Below, one piece after another: positions 35,263 to 43,068 of a stretch of 64,000 bases of DNA (the first letter of the stretch is position 1; the number at the start of each line of letters is the position of its first letter). The position numbers and the translations under genes were made by a program. The DNA lies in the NCBI RefSeq assembly GCF_003990445.1, contig NZ_REEZ01000001.1, positions 372,001 to 436,000 of the forward strand. Direction: 5' to 3'. This DNA comes from Pararhodobacter zhoushanensis (lineage in GTDB: Bacteria > Pseudomonadota > Alphaproteobacteria > Rhodobacterales > Rhodobacteraceae). Below the pieces are notes generated by a model. That model saw nothing but the letters and a program-made list of their open reading frames with translations, searched no databases and was not told the DNA's origin.

Positions 35263-36245
35263 TGCGCCACAGCCTAGCCTTCGCCCTGTGTTTCGCCGCC
35301 GCCCCCGCGCTGGCCGATGTCAACGCCGTGATCGACACCCACATCCTGCCCGGCGAGGCCGCCTTCGCCAGCGCCACGCAGGATCTGGCCAGCGCCGCCG
35401 CCGACAATTGCCTGCCCGACGCGCTGCCCCCCGCGTGGAACAATGCCTTTGACGCCTGGATGGGCATCAGCCATCTGCGCATGGGACCGCAGGAGCAGGC
35501 GACGCTCAGCATGGCCTACTGGCCCGACGACCGCAGCAGCGGGCGGCGCACACTGGCCCGGCTGATCGCCGATGAGGACACGATGGGTACCGACGCCGAG
35601 GCCTTTACCGAGGTCTCGGCCGCCGCGCGCGGGCTTTATGCGCTGGAAACCATGCTCTACGATCCGCAGTTCAACGACTATGCGGCGGGCAGCTATTCCT
35701 GCACGCTGGTGACGGTCATGGCGCAGGATCTGGCCAATCAGGCCGAAGCCGTGAACGCCGCCTGGAACCAGAAATTCGCGCCTGAGTTGCGTAATGCCGG
35801 GGCGACCGACAACGGCGTCTACCTCTCGCCGCAAGAGGCCGAGCGCGCGCTCTTCACCCAGTTGCACGGCGGGATCGAGTTCATCGCCGACCAGCGCCTT
35901 GGCCGCCCGATGGGCACACTGGACCACCCGCGCCCGCAACGGGCCGAGACATGGCGCGCGAACCGCAGCATGCGCAACGTGACCCTGTCGCTGGAAGCTT
36001 TGCACCAGATGGCCACCGCGCTGGCAGGCCAACCGCTTGAGGCAGTCGACCAAGCATTTGACACGGCGAAATATTTCGCCGGCACGATCGCAGATCCGGC
36101 GTTTCAGGACATCACCGATCCGCAAGCCCGGCTTCGGCTGGAATCACTGCAAGGCCGGGTGCGCACCATTGGCGATGTGCTGATCGTCGACATCGGCGAG
36201 ACGATGGGCATCGCGCCCGGCTTCAACTCGGCGGACGGAGACTGA
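35262..36245 (+). CDS. Imelysin family protein, second copy
   Basis: A 327-aa exported protein with a short signal peptide ending PALA. The imelysin motif is modified: ARGLYALETMLYD replaces GxHxxE, losing the histidine, as is usual in the shorter partner imelysin. It overlaps the di-haem gene by one base. It probably binds iron or a partner in the periplasm together with the first imelysin. Confidence 0.85.
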   Translation: MRHSLAFALCFAAAPALADVNAVIDTHILPGEAAFASATQDLASAAADNCLPDALPPAWNNAFDAWMGISHLRMGPQEQATLSMAYWPDDRSSGRRTLARLIADEDTMGTDAEAFTEVSAAARGLYALETMLYDPQFNDYAAGSYSCTLVTVMAQDLANQAEAVNAAWNQKFAPELRNAGATDNGVYLSPQEAERALFTQLHGGIEFIADQRLGRPMGTLDHPRPQRAETWRANRSMRNVTLSLEALHQMATALAGQPLEAVDQAFDTAKYFAGTIADPAFQDITDPQARLRLESLQGRVRTIGDVLIVDIGETMGIAPGFNSADGD

Positions 36246-36248
36246 GCC

Positions 36249-37295
36249 ATGACCAGCCGCCGCGCTTTCCTCGCCGGGCTGGTGGCCGTCGCCGCGCCCA
36301 AACCCAGCTGGGCCGATGCGGGCGGGCCCCGCTGGCTGGCCTGCGCGCGCGAAAGCGACGGCGCTTATGCACTCTTTGGCATCGCCGAAGATGGCGCGGA
36401 CACCTTCCGCCTTCCCCTACCCTCGCGCGGCCATGCCGGGGCCGGGCATCCGCACCGGCCTCAGGCCGTGGTCTTCGCCCGCCGCCCCGGTGCCTTTGCG
36501 CTGGTGCTCGACTGCGCGACCGGCAGCCTGCTGCGCCAGCTGACCCCGCCCGAGGGGATGCAGTTCAACGGCCACGGTGCCTTTACCGAGGATGGCAGCA
36601 TGCTCTACACCACCGAGCAGCGCGCGTCCGACAGTCAGGGCTTTCTGGGCATTTGGGACGCCGGTTATCGCCGTCTCGGACAAATCGAGACCGGCGGCAT
36701 CGGCCCGCATGAGGTACTGCGCCTGCCCGGCGACGTTTTCGCCGTCGCCAATGGCGGCATTGCCACCGACCCCAGCGACCGCACCAAGCTGAACCTGCCC
36801 GATATGGCCCCCTCGCTGAGCTACATCGACGCAGGCACCATTTCCGAGCAGGTTACGCTGGACCCTGCCCTGCATTTCGCCTCGATCCGCCACCTTGGCT
36901 ATGAGGACGGCACCCTCGCCTTCGCGATGCAATGGGAGGGCGACCCGGCACAGGTCGTCCCGCTCCTCGGCCTGCACCGTCGCGGCGACGCGCCCCTCCT
37001 CGCCTCAGCCCCGCACGCCGAGCAGGCCCTGATGCAGGGCTACGCCGGCTCCTGCGCCTTCACCGGCGGTGAGGTAGCGATCACCTCTCCCCGCGGCGGC
37101 CGGTTGCACCGTTTCGACACCAGCGGCGCGTTCCTTGGTGCCACCCCCCGCGCTGACATCTGCGGCCTTGCGCCCTGCCCCGGCGGGTTCTTGACCACCG
37201 ATGGCGGCGGCGGTGTCCTGCGCGTCACGCAAGGCCACGCCCGGCCGCTGGGCCTGCGCCCGCGCGCCTGGGACAACCACATCGTCACGCTGTGA
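36249..37295 (+). CDS. DUF1513 protein, Tat-exported
   Basis: A 348-aa protein with a twin-arginine signal (MTSRRAFLAGLVAVAA) and a beta-propeller-like body containing FNGHGAFTEDGSMLYTTEQ, the DUF1513 signature, and GIGPHEVLRLPGD. Its function is unknown, but it is a regular member of imelysin/di-haem iron operons. It ends in a GTGA overlap with the next gene. Confidence 0.87.
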   Translation: MTSRRAFLAGLVAVAAPKPSWADAGGPRWLACARESDGAYALFGIAEDGADTFRLPLPSRGHAGAGHPHRPQAVVFARRPGAFALVLDCATGSLLRQLTPPEGMQFNGHGAFTEDGSMLYTTEQRASDSQGFLGIWDAGYRRLGQIETGGIGPHEVLRLPGDVFAVANGGIATDPSDRTKLNLPDMAPSLSYIDAGTISEQVTLDPALHFASIRHLGYEDGTLAFAMQWEGDPAQVVPLLGLHRRGDAPLLASAPHAEQALMQGYAGSCAFTGGEVAITSPRGGRLHRFDTSGAFLGATPRADICGLAPCPGGFLTTDGGGGVLRVTQGHARPLGLRPRAWDNHIVTL

Positions 37296-38035
37296 GGGCG
37301 TTCTCGGCCAATCTCGGCTTCCTGTGGACCGACCGCCCCCTGCCCGACGCGATCCGCGCCGCCAAGGCCGCAGGCTTCGCAGCGGTCGAGTGCCACTTCC
37401 CCTATGCCATCCCCGCCACCGAGACCCGCGCCGCGCTCGTTGAGACCGGCCTTCGGATGATGAGCCTTAACACCCGCCCCGGTGGACCCGGCGACTTCGG
37501 GCTTCTTGCCCTGAAGGGCCGGGAAACCGAGGCCCGCGCCGCCATCGATGAAGCCTTCGCCTACGCGCTAGCCACCGACACCCGCGCCGTGCACGTCATG
37601 GCCGGCAAACACGGCGACGACGCGACCTACCACGCCAACCTCGCTTATGCCTGCGACAGCGCGCCGCCCGGCATGACCCTGCTGATCGAGGCGATCAACC
37701 GCTGGGACGTGCCCGGCTACCACCTCAACACCATCGCCCAGGCGGTCGACACGCTGAAAACGCTCCACCGCCCCAACCTGAAACTGATGTTCGACTGTTA
37801 CCATGTCGGCCGCACCGAGCCCGAGGTCTTCGACCGCTTCGACACCCTGCGCCCGCTGATCGGCCATATCCAGATCGCCGCCGTCCCCGACCGTGGCACG
37901 CCCGATCACGGCAGTGTCGACTACGCGACGCTTCTACCCCGGCTCAACTGGCCCGGCCCCATCGGCGCCGAGTACAAACCCACCGGCCCGACCGACGCCT
38001 CGCTCGACTGGCTCCCCAGGCTCTCCGCCTGCTGA
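37292..38035 (+). CDS. Hydroxypyruvate isomerase / OtnI-like TIM-barrel protein
   Basis: A 247-aa AP-endonuclease-2-type TIM barrel resembling Hyi. It has FSANLGFLWTDRPLPDAI at the N-terminus, LLIEAINRWDVPGYHL with the metal-binding glutamate, LMFDCYHVGRTE and HIQIAAVPDR. Such enzymes isomerise hydroxypyruvate or 2-oxo-tetronates. It starts with GTG overlapping the DUF1513 stop. No functional link to iron is apparent, so it may simply be a passenger. A strong hairpin follows. Confidence 0.85.
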   Translation: MRAFSANLGFLWTDRPLPDAIRAAKAAGFAAVECHFPYAIPATETRAALVETGLRMMSLNTRPGGPGDFGLLALKGRETEARAAIDEAFAYALATDTRAVHVMAGKHGDDATYHANLAYACDSAPPGMTLLIEAINRWDVPGYHLNTIAQAVDTLKTLHRPNLKLMFDCYHVGRTEPEVFDRFDTLRPLIGHIQIAAVPDRGTPDHGSVDYATLLPRLNWPGPIGAEYKPTGPTDASLDWLPRLSAC

Positions 38036-38037
38036 CC

Positions 38038-38063
38038 CATTTTCTGTCTCTAAATATCCACGG
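38038..38063 (-). repeat. Intergenic repeat core, copy 2
   Basis: On the minus strand the core begins CCGTGGATATTTAGAGACAG and ends in AAAATG. It lies immediately after the stop of the hyi-like gene and beside the 38071-38100 hairpin. Confidence 0.75.
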
Positions 38064-38070
38064 GGGGTTT

Positions 38071-38131
38071 CCAAAGGGGGGAGCGTGCTCCCCCCTTTGG
38101 CGCAGGGGTGCGGGGGGCGCGCAGCCCCCCG
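38071..38131. terminator. Double hairpin between convergent operons
   Basis: A perfect 14-2-14 inverted repeat (38071-38100; arm CCAAAGGGGGGAGC) is followed by a second one with 8-base arms (38111-38118 and 38124-38131). It separates the plus-strand iron operon from the minus-strand ligM-metF operon and probably ends both. Confidence 0.7.
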
Positions 38132-38138
38132 CTTCTGT

Positions 38139-39044
38139 TTACTTGTGCTCGCTCAACCAGGTCGCCGAGGTCTTGATCCCGCCCAGCGGGAACAGGTGCA
38201 CATGCTCCAGCAGGCTGTCAGGATGCGAGGTCTTGTAGGCCGCGATCTCCGCCAGCATCTCGGTCGGTGCAAACGGCACCAGCAGCTTGGTCAGATCCAT
38301 CGCGCGCTTCTGCAGCACGCTCAGCGACGGGCCGACACCGCAGGCGATGGCGAATTTGATCAGGGTTTGCAGCTTGGTCGGACCGGCGACGCCCAGATGG
38401 ATCGGCAGGGTGACGCCCATGGCTTGCAGACGCTCAGCCCAGGCGATGATCGGGCCGCTCTCGAAGGCGAATTGCGTGGCGATGGCCATCTCGGCGTCGG
38501 TGTTCTTCGAGAAGTTCTGCTTCCACAGCATCGCCTCATCGACGACAGCCGTGCCGCCCTTGGGGTCGATGTCCTTGTTGCCCTCGGGGTGCCCGGCGAC
38601 GTGCAGGCGCTTGAAGCCCAGCTCGTCAAACAGCCCGGTTTTCAAAAGGTCGATGGACGAGGTGAACTCACCCGCCACCGTCGGCACGCCGCCCGCCAGC
38701 ACCAGCGCCTGTTCGGCACCGGCCTCGTTGCGGTAGCGTTTCAGCCAGGTTTCCAGCGTGGCGCGGCTGTCGATGATGCGGGCGGGGACGTGAGGCATCA
38801 CCGGGAAGCCCTCATCGGTGATCCGCTTGACCGTCTCGACCATCTCGTCGATCGGCGTGCCGTCCAGATGCGCGACATAGACGCGGGTGCCGGCGGGCAG
38901 GATTTCGGCGAAGCTTTCGATCTTGGCAGCGGTGCGCGGCATCACCTCGATCGAGGTGCCCTCAAGCAGCGCCGACAGCGCGCCGGTCTTCAGCTCGGGC
39001 TTGTCGGCAGCGCCTTTGTTGGCGCGCAGGTTGAACAGAGCCAT
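38139..39044 (-). CDS. Methylenetetrahydrofolate reductase family protein
   Basis: A 301-aa MetF-type TIM-barrel flavoprotein with TSIEVMPRTAAKIESF at the N-terminus, LVLAGGVP and QFAFESGPIIAW. As the last gene of the operon headed by a LigM-like O-demethylase it most likely runs in the oxidative direction, turning 5-methyl-THF formed by demethylation into 5,10-methylene-THF. The sequence is diverged from housekeeping MetF, which fits a pathway-specific role. The direction is inferred from context. Confidence 0.82.
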   Translation of the reverse strand: MALFNLRANKGAADKPELKTGALSALLEGTSIEVMPRTAAKIESFAEILPAGTRVYVAHLDGTPIDEMVETVKRITDEGFPVMPHVPARIIDSRATLETWLKRYRNEAGAEQALVLAGGVPTVAGEFTSSIDLLKTGLFDELGFKRLHVAGHPEGNKDIDPKGGTAVVDEAMLWKQNFSKNTDAEMAIATQFAFESGPIIAWAERLQAMGVTLPIHLGVAGPTKLQTLIKFAIACGVGPSLSVLQKRAMDLTKLLVPFAPTEMLAEIAAYKTSHPDSLLEHVHLFPLGGIKTSATWLSEHK

Positions 39045-39061
39045 GACAGGGTCCTCCAGTG

Positions 39062-39376
39062 TCAGGTGGTCATGCGGGGGCTGATACGGTCGGCTTTGAA
39101 GCCATCCGCCAGCCGGGTGATATCGATGGCCGAAACCACGCCCTCGCGGGCAAAAGGATCGCCTTCAGCAAAGCTGCGGGCGGCCTGCGGCGTCTCGGCC
39201 TCAAGGATGCCCCAATGCCCCAGCGCGCTGCCGTCATCGGCCCACAGAGCCGAGCCGATCAGCACCGAGCACAGCCCCTCGCCGCCCGAGGCAACCCAGT
39301 CGCGGTGCTGCGCACGCAGCCGGTCCCGCTCGGAATCCTTGGCCGGGAAGTGTTGGCATTCCATAAGAAAAAACAT
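39062..39376 (-). CDS. YciI-like protein
   Basis: A 104-aa YCII-domain protein (ferredoxin-like fold) with HRDWVASGGEGL and the conserved GDPFAREGV segment near residue 74. Family members can be small hydrolases or dehalogenases or may bind ligands. It lies between alpha/beta-hydrolase and metF genes of the ligM operon. Its role is unknown, though related small proteins often accompany aromatic catabolic genes. Confidence 0.8.
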   Translation of the reverse strand: MFFLMECQHFPAKDSERDRLRAQHRDWVASGGEGLCSVLIGSALWADDGSALGHWGILEAETPQAARSFAEGDPFAREGVVSAIDITRLADGFKADRISPRMTT

Positions 39377-39388
39377 GAGCGCCCTCCG

Positions 39389-40069
39389 TCAGTCGCGCAG
39401 GAAGGGGACCAGCCGGTCCGCGACCGCATCGGGCCGCTCGACCGGAGCGAAATGGCCCGCGTCTTCGATGATGTCCAACTGTGCATCCGGCAACAGCGCC
39501 AGCATGTCCTCATGCTGCGCGACCGGCGACCATTGGTCGTACCGGCCGACCATCAGCAGCACCGGGCAGGTGATCTGCGCCATTGCCGCGGTGGCATCCG
39601 GCCGCTCGACCAACGCCTTGATCTGGCGGGCGTGCAGGTCGGGGTTCATGCGCAGCACCATGGCGGTCAGATCCGCCATCAGGGCTGCATTCGTCTGGTT
39701 GCCTGTCCAGACCATCGGCGGCAGCCAGCGCTCTGCCAGCGCCTGCATGCCGTGGTCATAGGCGAATTTCACGATCTCGGCGCGGCTCGCAGGCTCGCCG
39801 GGTTTCAGCGGATGGATGCCGGTGTCCAGCAGCGCCAGCTTCTCGATCCGCTCGGGCGCCAGCCGCGTCATCTCGATCGCGACACGGGCGCCCATCGAAT
39901 GCCCGGCCACCCGCAGGGGGCCGGGGTTCTGCGCCAGCAGATCCCGCGCCATATCGGTGAGACTGTCCTGCGTGGACAGATCGGCCACCTGCGCCGGGAG
40001 CCGTTCAAGAACCGGCTCCCAGCAATAGGCGTCACACAAAAGGCCGGGGATCAGAAGCGTCGTTGTCAT
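39389..40069 (-). CDS. Alpha/beta-hydrolase
   Basis: A 226-aa alpha/beta-hydrolase with the nucleophile elbow AGHSMGAR (serine near residue 58), an acid in VGRYDQWSP and the catalytic histidine in EDAGHFAPVE. It resembles small carboxylesterases and enol-lactonases. It is encoded 2 bases after the TRAP permease gene, so it could hydrolyse an ester or lactone of the imported methoxy-aromatic compound. Confidence 0.85.
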   Translation of the reverse strand: MTTTLLIPGLLCDAYCWEPVLERLPAQVADLSTQDSLTDMARDLLAQNPGPLRVAGHSMGARVAIEMTRLAPERIEKLALLDTGIHPLKPGEPASRAEIVKFAYDHGMQALAERWLPPMVWTGNQTNAALMADLTAMVLRMNPDLHARQIKALVERPDATAAMAQITCPVLLMVGRYDQWSPVAQHEDMLALLPDAQLDIIEDAGHFAPVERPDAVADRLVPFLRD

Positions 40070-40071
40070 GG

Positions 40072-41376
40072 TCAGTTGATCATCGTGTTAGGCAAGAGAA
40101 GCGAGATCTGCGGGAAGACCACCAGCAGGATCAGCGTGATGATCATCGCAAACCAGAACGGCATGACCCCGCGGAAGATCGTGCCCAGCGGCACATGGGG
40201 TGCCACCGATTTCACGATGAACACGTTGACCCCGACCGGGGGCGAGATCAGGCCCATCTCCAGCGTCAGCACGACCAGCACACCAAACCAGATCGGGTCA
40301 AAGCCCAGTTGCTGGATGATCGGGAAGAAGATCGGCATGGTCAGCACGAGCATGGCGAAACCTTCCAGGAAGCACCCCAGAATGAGGTAGCAGCACAGGA
40401 TCAGCGCCAGAATCACCATCGGCGGCAGGCTCAGTTCGGTAAGGAACTGGCCCAGTTCCTGCGGGATATGGCTGAGCGCAAGGAACGGGTTGATCATATG
40501 CGCGGCGATCAGGATCAGCATGACCGTGGCCGTCGTGGTGACCGAGCTTTTCGCCGCCGTCCAGAAGGCGTTGAGCGTCAGCGTCCGGGCCAGAAGGCCG
40601 ATGATGATGATCAGACCCGCACCGACAGCCGAGGCTTCGACGGGCGAGAAGATGCCGGTGTAGATACCGCCAATGGTCAGCACGATCACGCTGAGGATCG
40701 GCAGCGCGCCCATCATCGCACGCAGTTTCTCGTTCACCGAGGTACGCGGACCCGCCGGACCCATGGCCGGGTTGATCCAGCACAGGATGGTGGCGGTCAG
40801 CACAAACATCAGCAGCAGCAGCAGGCCCGGGAACACCCCGGCCAGAAACAGCCGTCCGATAGATTCCTGCGTCAGGATCGCGTAGATCACGAAGCCGGTC
40901 GACGGCGGGATCAGGATGCCCAGCGTACCGCCGGCAGCCACAGCGCCAGTGCTCAGGCGCGGGTCGTAACCAAACCGCTCCATCTCACCGAGCGAGACCT
41001 TGCCCATGGTCAGCGCCGAGGCCACCGACGAGCCCGACAGCGCGGCAAACCCGCCGCAGCCGATGATCGTGGCCGAGGCCAGACCGCCGCGCACCGAGCC
41101 GATCATCGCATAGGCCGCGTCATAGAGTTTGCGGCTCATCCCCGTCTCGGTCGCGACGTTGCCCATCAGGATGAACAGCGGCACCACGACCAGTTCAGGC
41201 GACGAGGCCAGCGTGAAGCTTTCCGATGCCATCGACACCATAGCGGCGTTGAGGCTGTTAAGGATGGCAATCCCGACAAATCCGACCGCGAACATCGCAA
41301 AGGCGACGGGCACGCGCAGGGCGAGCAGGGCGAAAAGAATGACCACCCCGGTGACGCCGATACCGAAATCGCTCAT
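40072..41376 (-). CDS. TRAP transporter large permease (DctM type)
   Basis: A 434-aa DctM subunit with the family motifs SGSSVASALTMG, TLGILIPPSTGF and LISPPVGVNVF. It overlaps the small subunit gene by ATGA. It forms the permease of the second TRAP system in this window, encoded directly after the LigM-like enzyme, so its cargo is probably a methoxylated aromatic acid. Confidence 0.92.
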   Translation of the reverse strand: MSDFGIGVTGVVILFALLALRVPVAFAMFAVGFVGIAILNSLNAAMVSMASESFTLASSPELVVVPLFILMGNVATETGMSRKLYDAAYAMIGSVRGGLASATIIGCGGFAALSGSSVASALTMGKVSLGEMERFGYDPRLSTGAVAAGGTLGILIPPSTGFVIYAILTQESIGRLFLAGVFPGLLLLLMFVLTATILCWINPAMGPAGPRTSVNEKLRAMMGALPILSVIVLTIGGIYTGIFSPVEASAVGAGLIIIIGLLARTLTLNAFWTAAKSSVTTTATVMLILIAAHMINPFLALSHIPQELGQFLTELSLPPMVILALILCCYLILGCFLEGFAMLVLTMPIFFPIIQQLGFDPIWFGVLVVLTLEMGLISPPVGVNVFIVKSVAPHVPLGTIFRGVMPFWFAMIITLILLVVFPQISLLLPNTMIN

Positions 41377-41882
41377 GAATTATAACCTTCCGGTCGCGTT
41401 ACCGAACCGCCAAGGCTCAGGTAGACGGCGCGCAGCGTCATGCCCGCAGCGGTGATCACCGAGCATACAACCACGTAATACTGGAACCAGTCCTTGGGCA
41501 GATTGATGATATTGGTCGACAGGTTCAGCATCTGCGAGATCGAAGCCGACTTCCACATGTTCCAGGCGATCAGGCCAAAGACCAGAGCGCCCAGCACGGC
41601 CGCCACGATATCGGTCAGCTTGTTCAGCCAGTTGGGGAAGGACCGCTCGAACAGATCTACGGCAATATGGCCGCCCTGACGGTCGCACAACGCCATGCCG
41701 CCGAACACCAGCACCACCATGGCCATTTGCGTCACGTCTTGCGCGCCGCGCAGCGGCGAGCCGAAATAGCGCCCGATCACGTCGATCAGGATCACGACAA
41801 CCTCGGCCAAAAGGCCGAGGGTGCCGAGGACTGCGGCCAGGGCGATAACCCTGCCCGCAAACGTATCGAGGGTACGAAGCAC
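41373..41882 (-). CDS. TRAP transporter small permease (DctQ type)
   Basis: A 169-aa, four-helix membrane protein. It includes a GRYFGSPLRGAQDVTQMAMV segment equivalent to the DctQ helix 1-2 loop and FGGMALCDRQGGHIAVDLF. I place the start at GTG 41882, one base after the dctP stop; the longer frame would run 60 bases into dctP. AGGG about 10 bases upstream could serve as ribosome-binding site. It partners the DctM subunit. Confidence 0.85.
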   Translation of the reverse strand: MLRTLDTFAGRVIALAAVLGTLGLLAEVVVILIDVIGRYFGSPLRGAQDVTQMAMVVLVFGGMALCDRQGGHIAVDLFERSFPNWLNKLTDIVAAVLGALVFGLIAWNMWKSASISQMLNLSTNIINLPKDWFQYYVVVCSVITAAGMTLRAVYLSLGGSVTRPEGYNS

Positions 41883-41883
41883 G

Positions 41884-42873
41884 TTACATGCCCTGCATGG
41901 TGTGCAGGACTTCCTCGCCGCCGTCGATCGAGGCGACGACCGCATCACGCACCGGGAAGGTCAGGTCGCTGAAGGCAGCGGCTTCTTCCGGGGTCAGCGT
42001 GTAGACGGTGTTGTCACCGGCATCGGTGATCTGGCCGATCACCTGATCAGCGCGGGCATACCAGCCAGCTTCAGCCGAGGCCGACAGCTCGCGACCGGCA
42101 ATCGAGTCCAGCGCCGTACGCTCTTCGTCCGACAGGCTGTCATAGGCGCCCTGGTTCATCACCACGTAGAACGAGATGTGACCCAGCGGTGCGCCCAGCG
42201 TGTAGCTGTTGGCAACTTCATCCAGACGGAAATCGCCAATGGCCGACGCCCCGGTGATCACGCCGTCGATCAGGCCGGTTTGCAGCGAGTTGTAGATCTC
42301 GCCCGCCGGCATCTGCACCGGCGTTGCGCCCAGCGATTCAACAGCAGCGGCAGCAGCCGACCCCGACACACGGATCTTCAGACCGGCCAGATCAGCCGGG
42401 GTGCGGATGTCGTGGTCGCGCATGATGAACACGTTGGGCTCGGACAGCCACAGCGCCAGCGGCACGGTGCCCGGGAACTCGTTGGCCAGCTCGCCCGCGT
42501 CATAGGCGTTCCACAGCATGTCGTAGCCGTGCATGCCTTCGGGCAGCGCGCCCGGCAGCTCGGAGATCATGGTGCGGGGGAATTGGGTCGAGGTGTAGCC
42601 TTGCAGCCCCCAGACGATATCCGCAGCACCGGTCACGGCACGCACATATTGCTCCAGCGGACCGGCGCCCAGCTCACCACCGGGGTACACCTGGATTTCC
42701 AGGCCCGAGGCGGCAGTGGCATCAATCAGCGGCTGGATGGTCGAGGCGGTCAGCGTGTGCTGCGGCGGCACCCAGTGGGCGAAGCGCAGCGTCGTGGCAC
42801 CTGCGGGCGCTGCCAGAACAGCAGCGGTGGCAGCCACCGCGCCAGCGGCGCGAAGGGTTGTGAAATTGAGCAT
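41884..42873 (-). CDS. TRAP transporter substrate-binding protein (DctP type)
   Basis: A 329-aa periplasmic receptor with a signal peptide ending near APAGA, then TLRFAHWVPPQHTL, YPGGELGAGPLEQYVRAV and GLKIRVSG, where the ligand-binding arginine lies. It belongs to the DctP subset that lacks the usual GTG/GQ motif order. A GGGAGGA site precedes the ATG. It lies 195 bases downstream of the LigM-like gene in the same direction and probably captures that enzyme's substrate. Confidence 0.9.
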   Translation of the reverse strand: MLNFTTLRAAGAVAATAAVLAAPAGATTLRFAHWVPPQHTLTASTIQPLIDATAASGLEIQVYPGGELGAGPLEQYVRAVTGAADIVWGLQGYTSTQFPRTMISELPGALPEGMHGYDMLWNAYDAGELANEFPGTVPLALWLSEPNVFIMRDHDIRTPADLAGLKIRVSGSAAAAAVESLGATPVQMPAGEIYNSLQTGLIDGVITGASAIGDFRLDEVANSYTLGAPLGHISFYVVMNQGAYDSLSDEERTALDSIAGRELSASAEAGWYARADQVIGQITDAGDNTVYTLTPEEAAAFSDLTFPVRDAVVASIDGGEEVLHTMQGM

Positions 42874-42891
42874 GGTAGTCCTCCCAAGGTT

Positions 42892-43057
42892 CGGGGCGCG
42901 ATGCCCCGGATCGTTTACATTCGACCGGACCTACTATGACCAAGAACACCGCGCGTTAAAATGGATTTCGCTGATCCCATCATAAGGAGCGGCTATAATC
43001 ATCCAACAGGCCCGGGCCCGAAGGTCCAGGCGGCGCACGGTTTGCACCGGCGCCGCC
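42892..43057 (-). other. ligM-dctP intercistronic region with two inverted repeats
   Basis: The 195 bases between the two genes contain an inverted repeat with CGGGGC arms (42892-42897 and 42903-42908) just upstream of dctP, and a second with GGCGGCG arms (43029-43035 and 43051-43057) just after the ligM stop. They could set relative expression of enzyme and transporter or mark an extra promoter for dctP. Confidence 0.4.
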
Positions 43058-43068
43058 CAGAGATCGTA

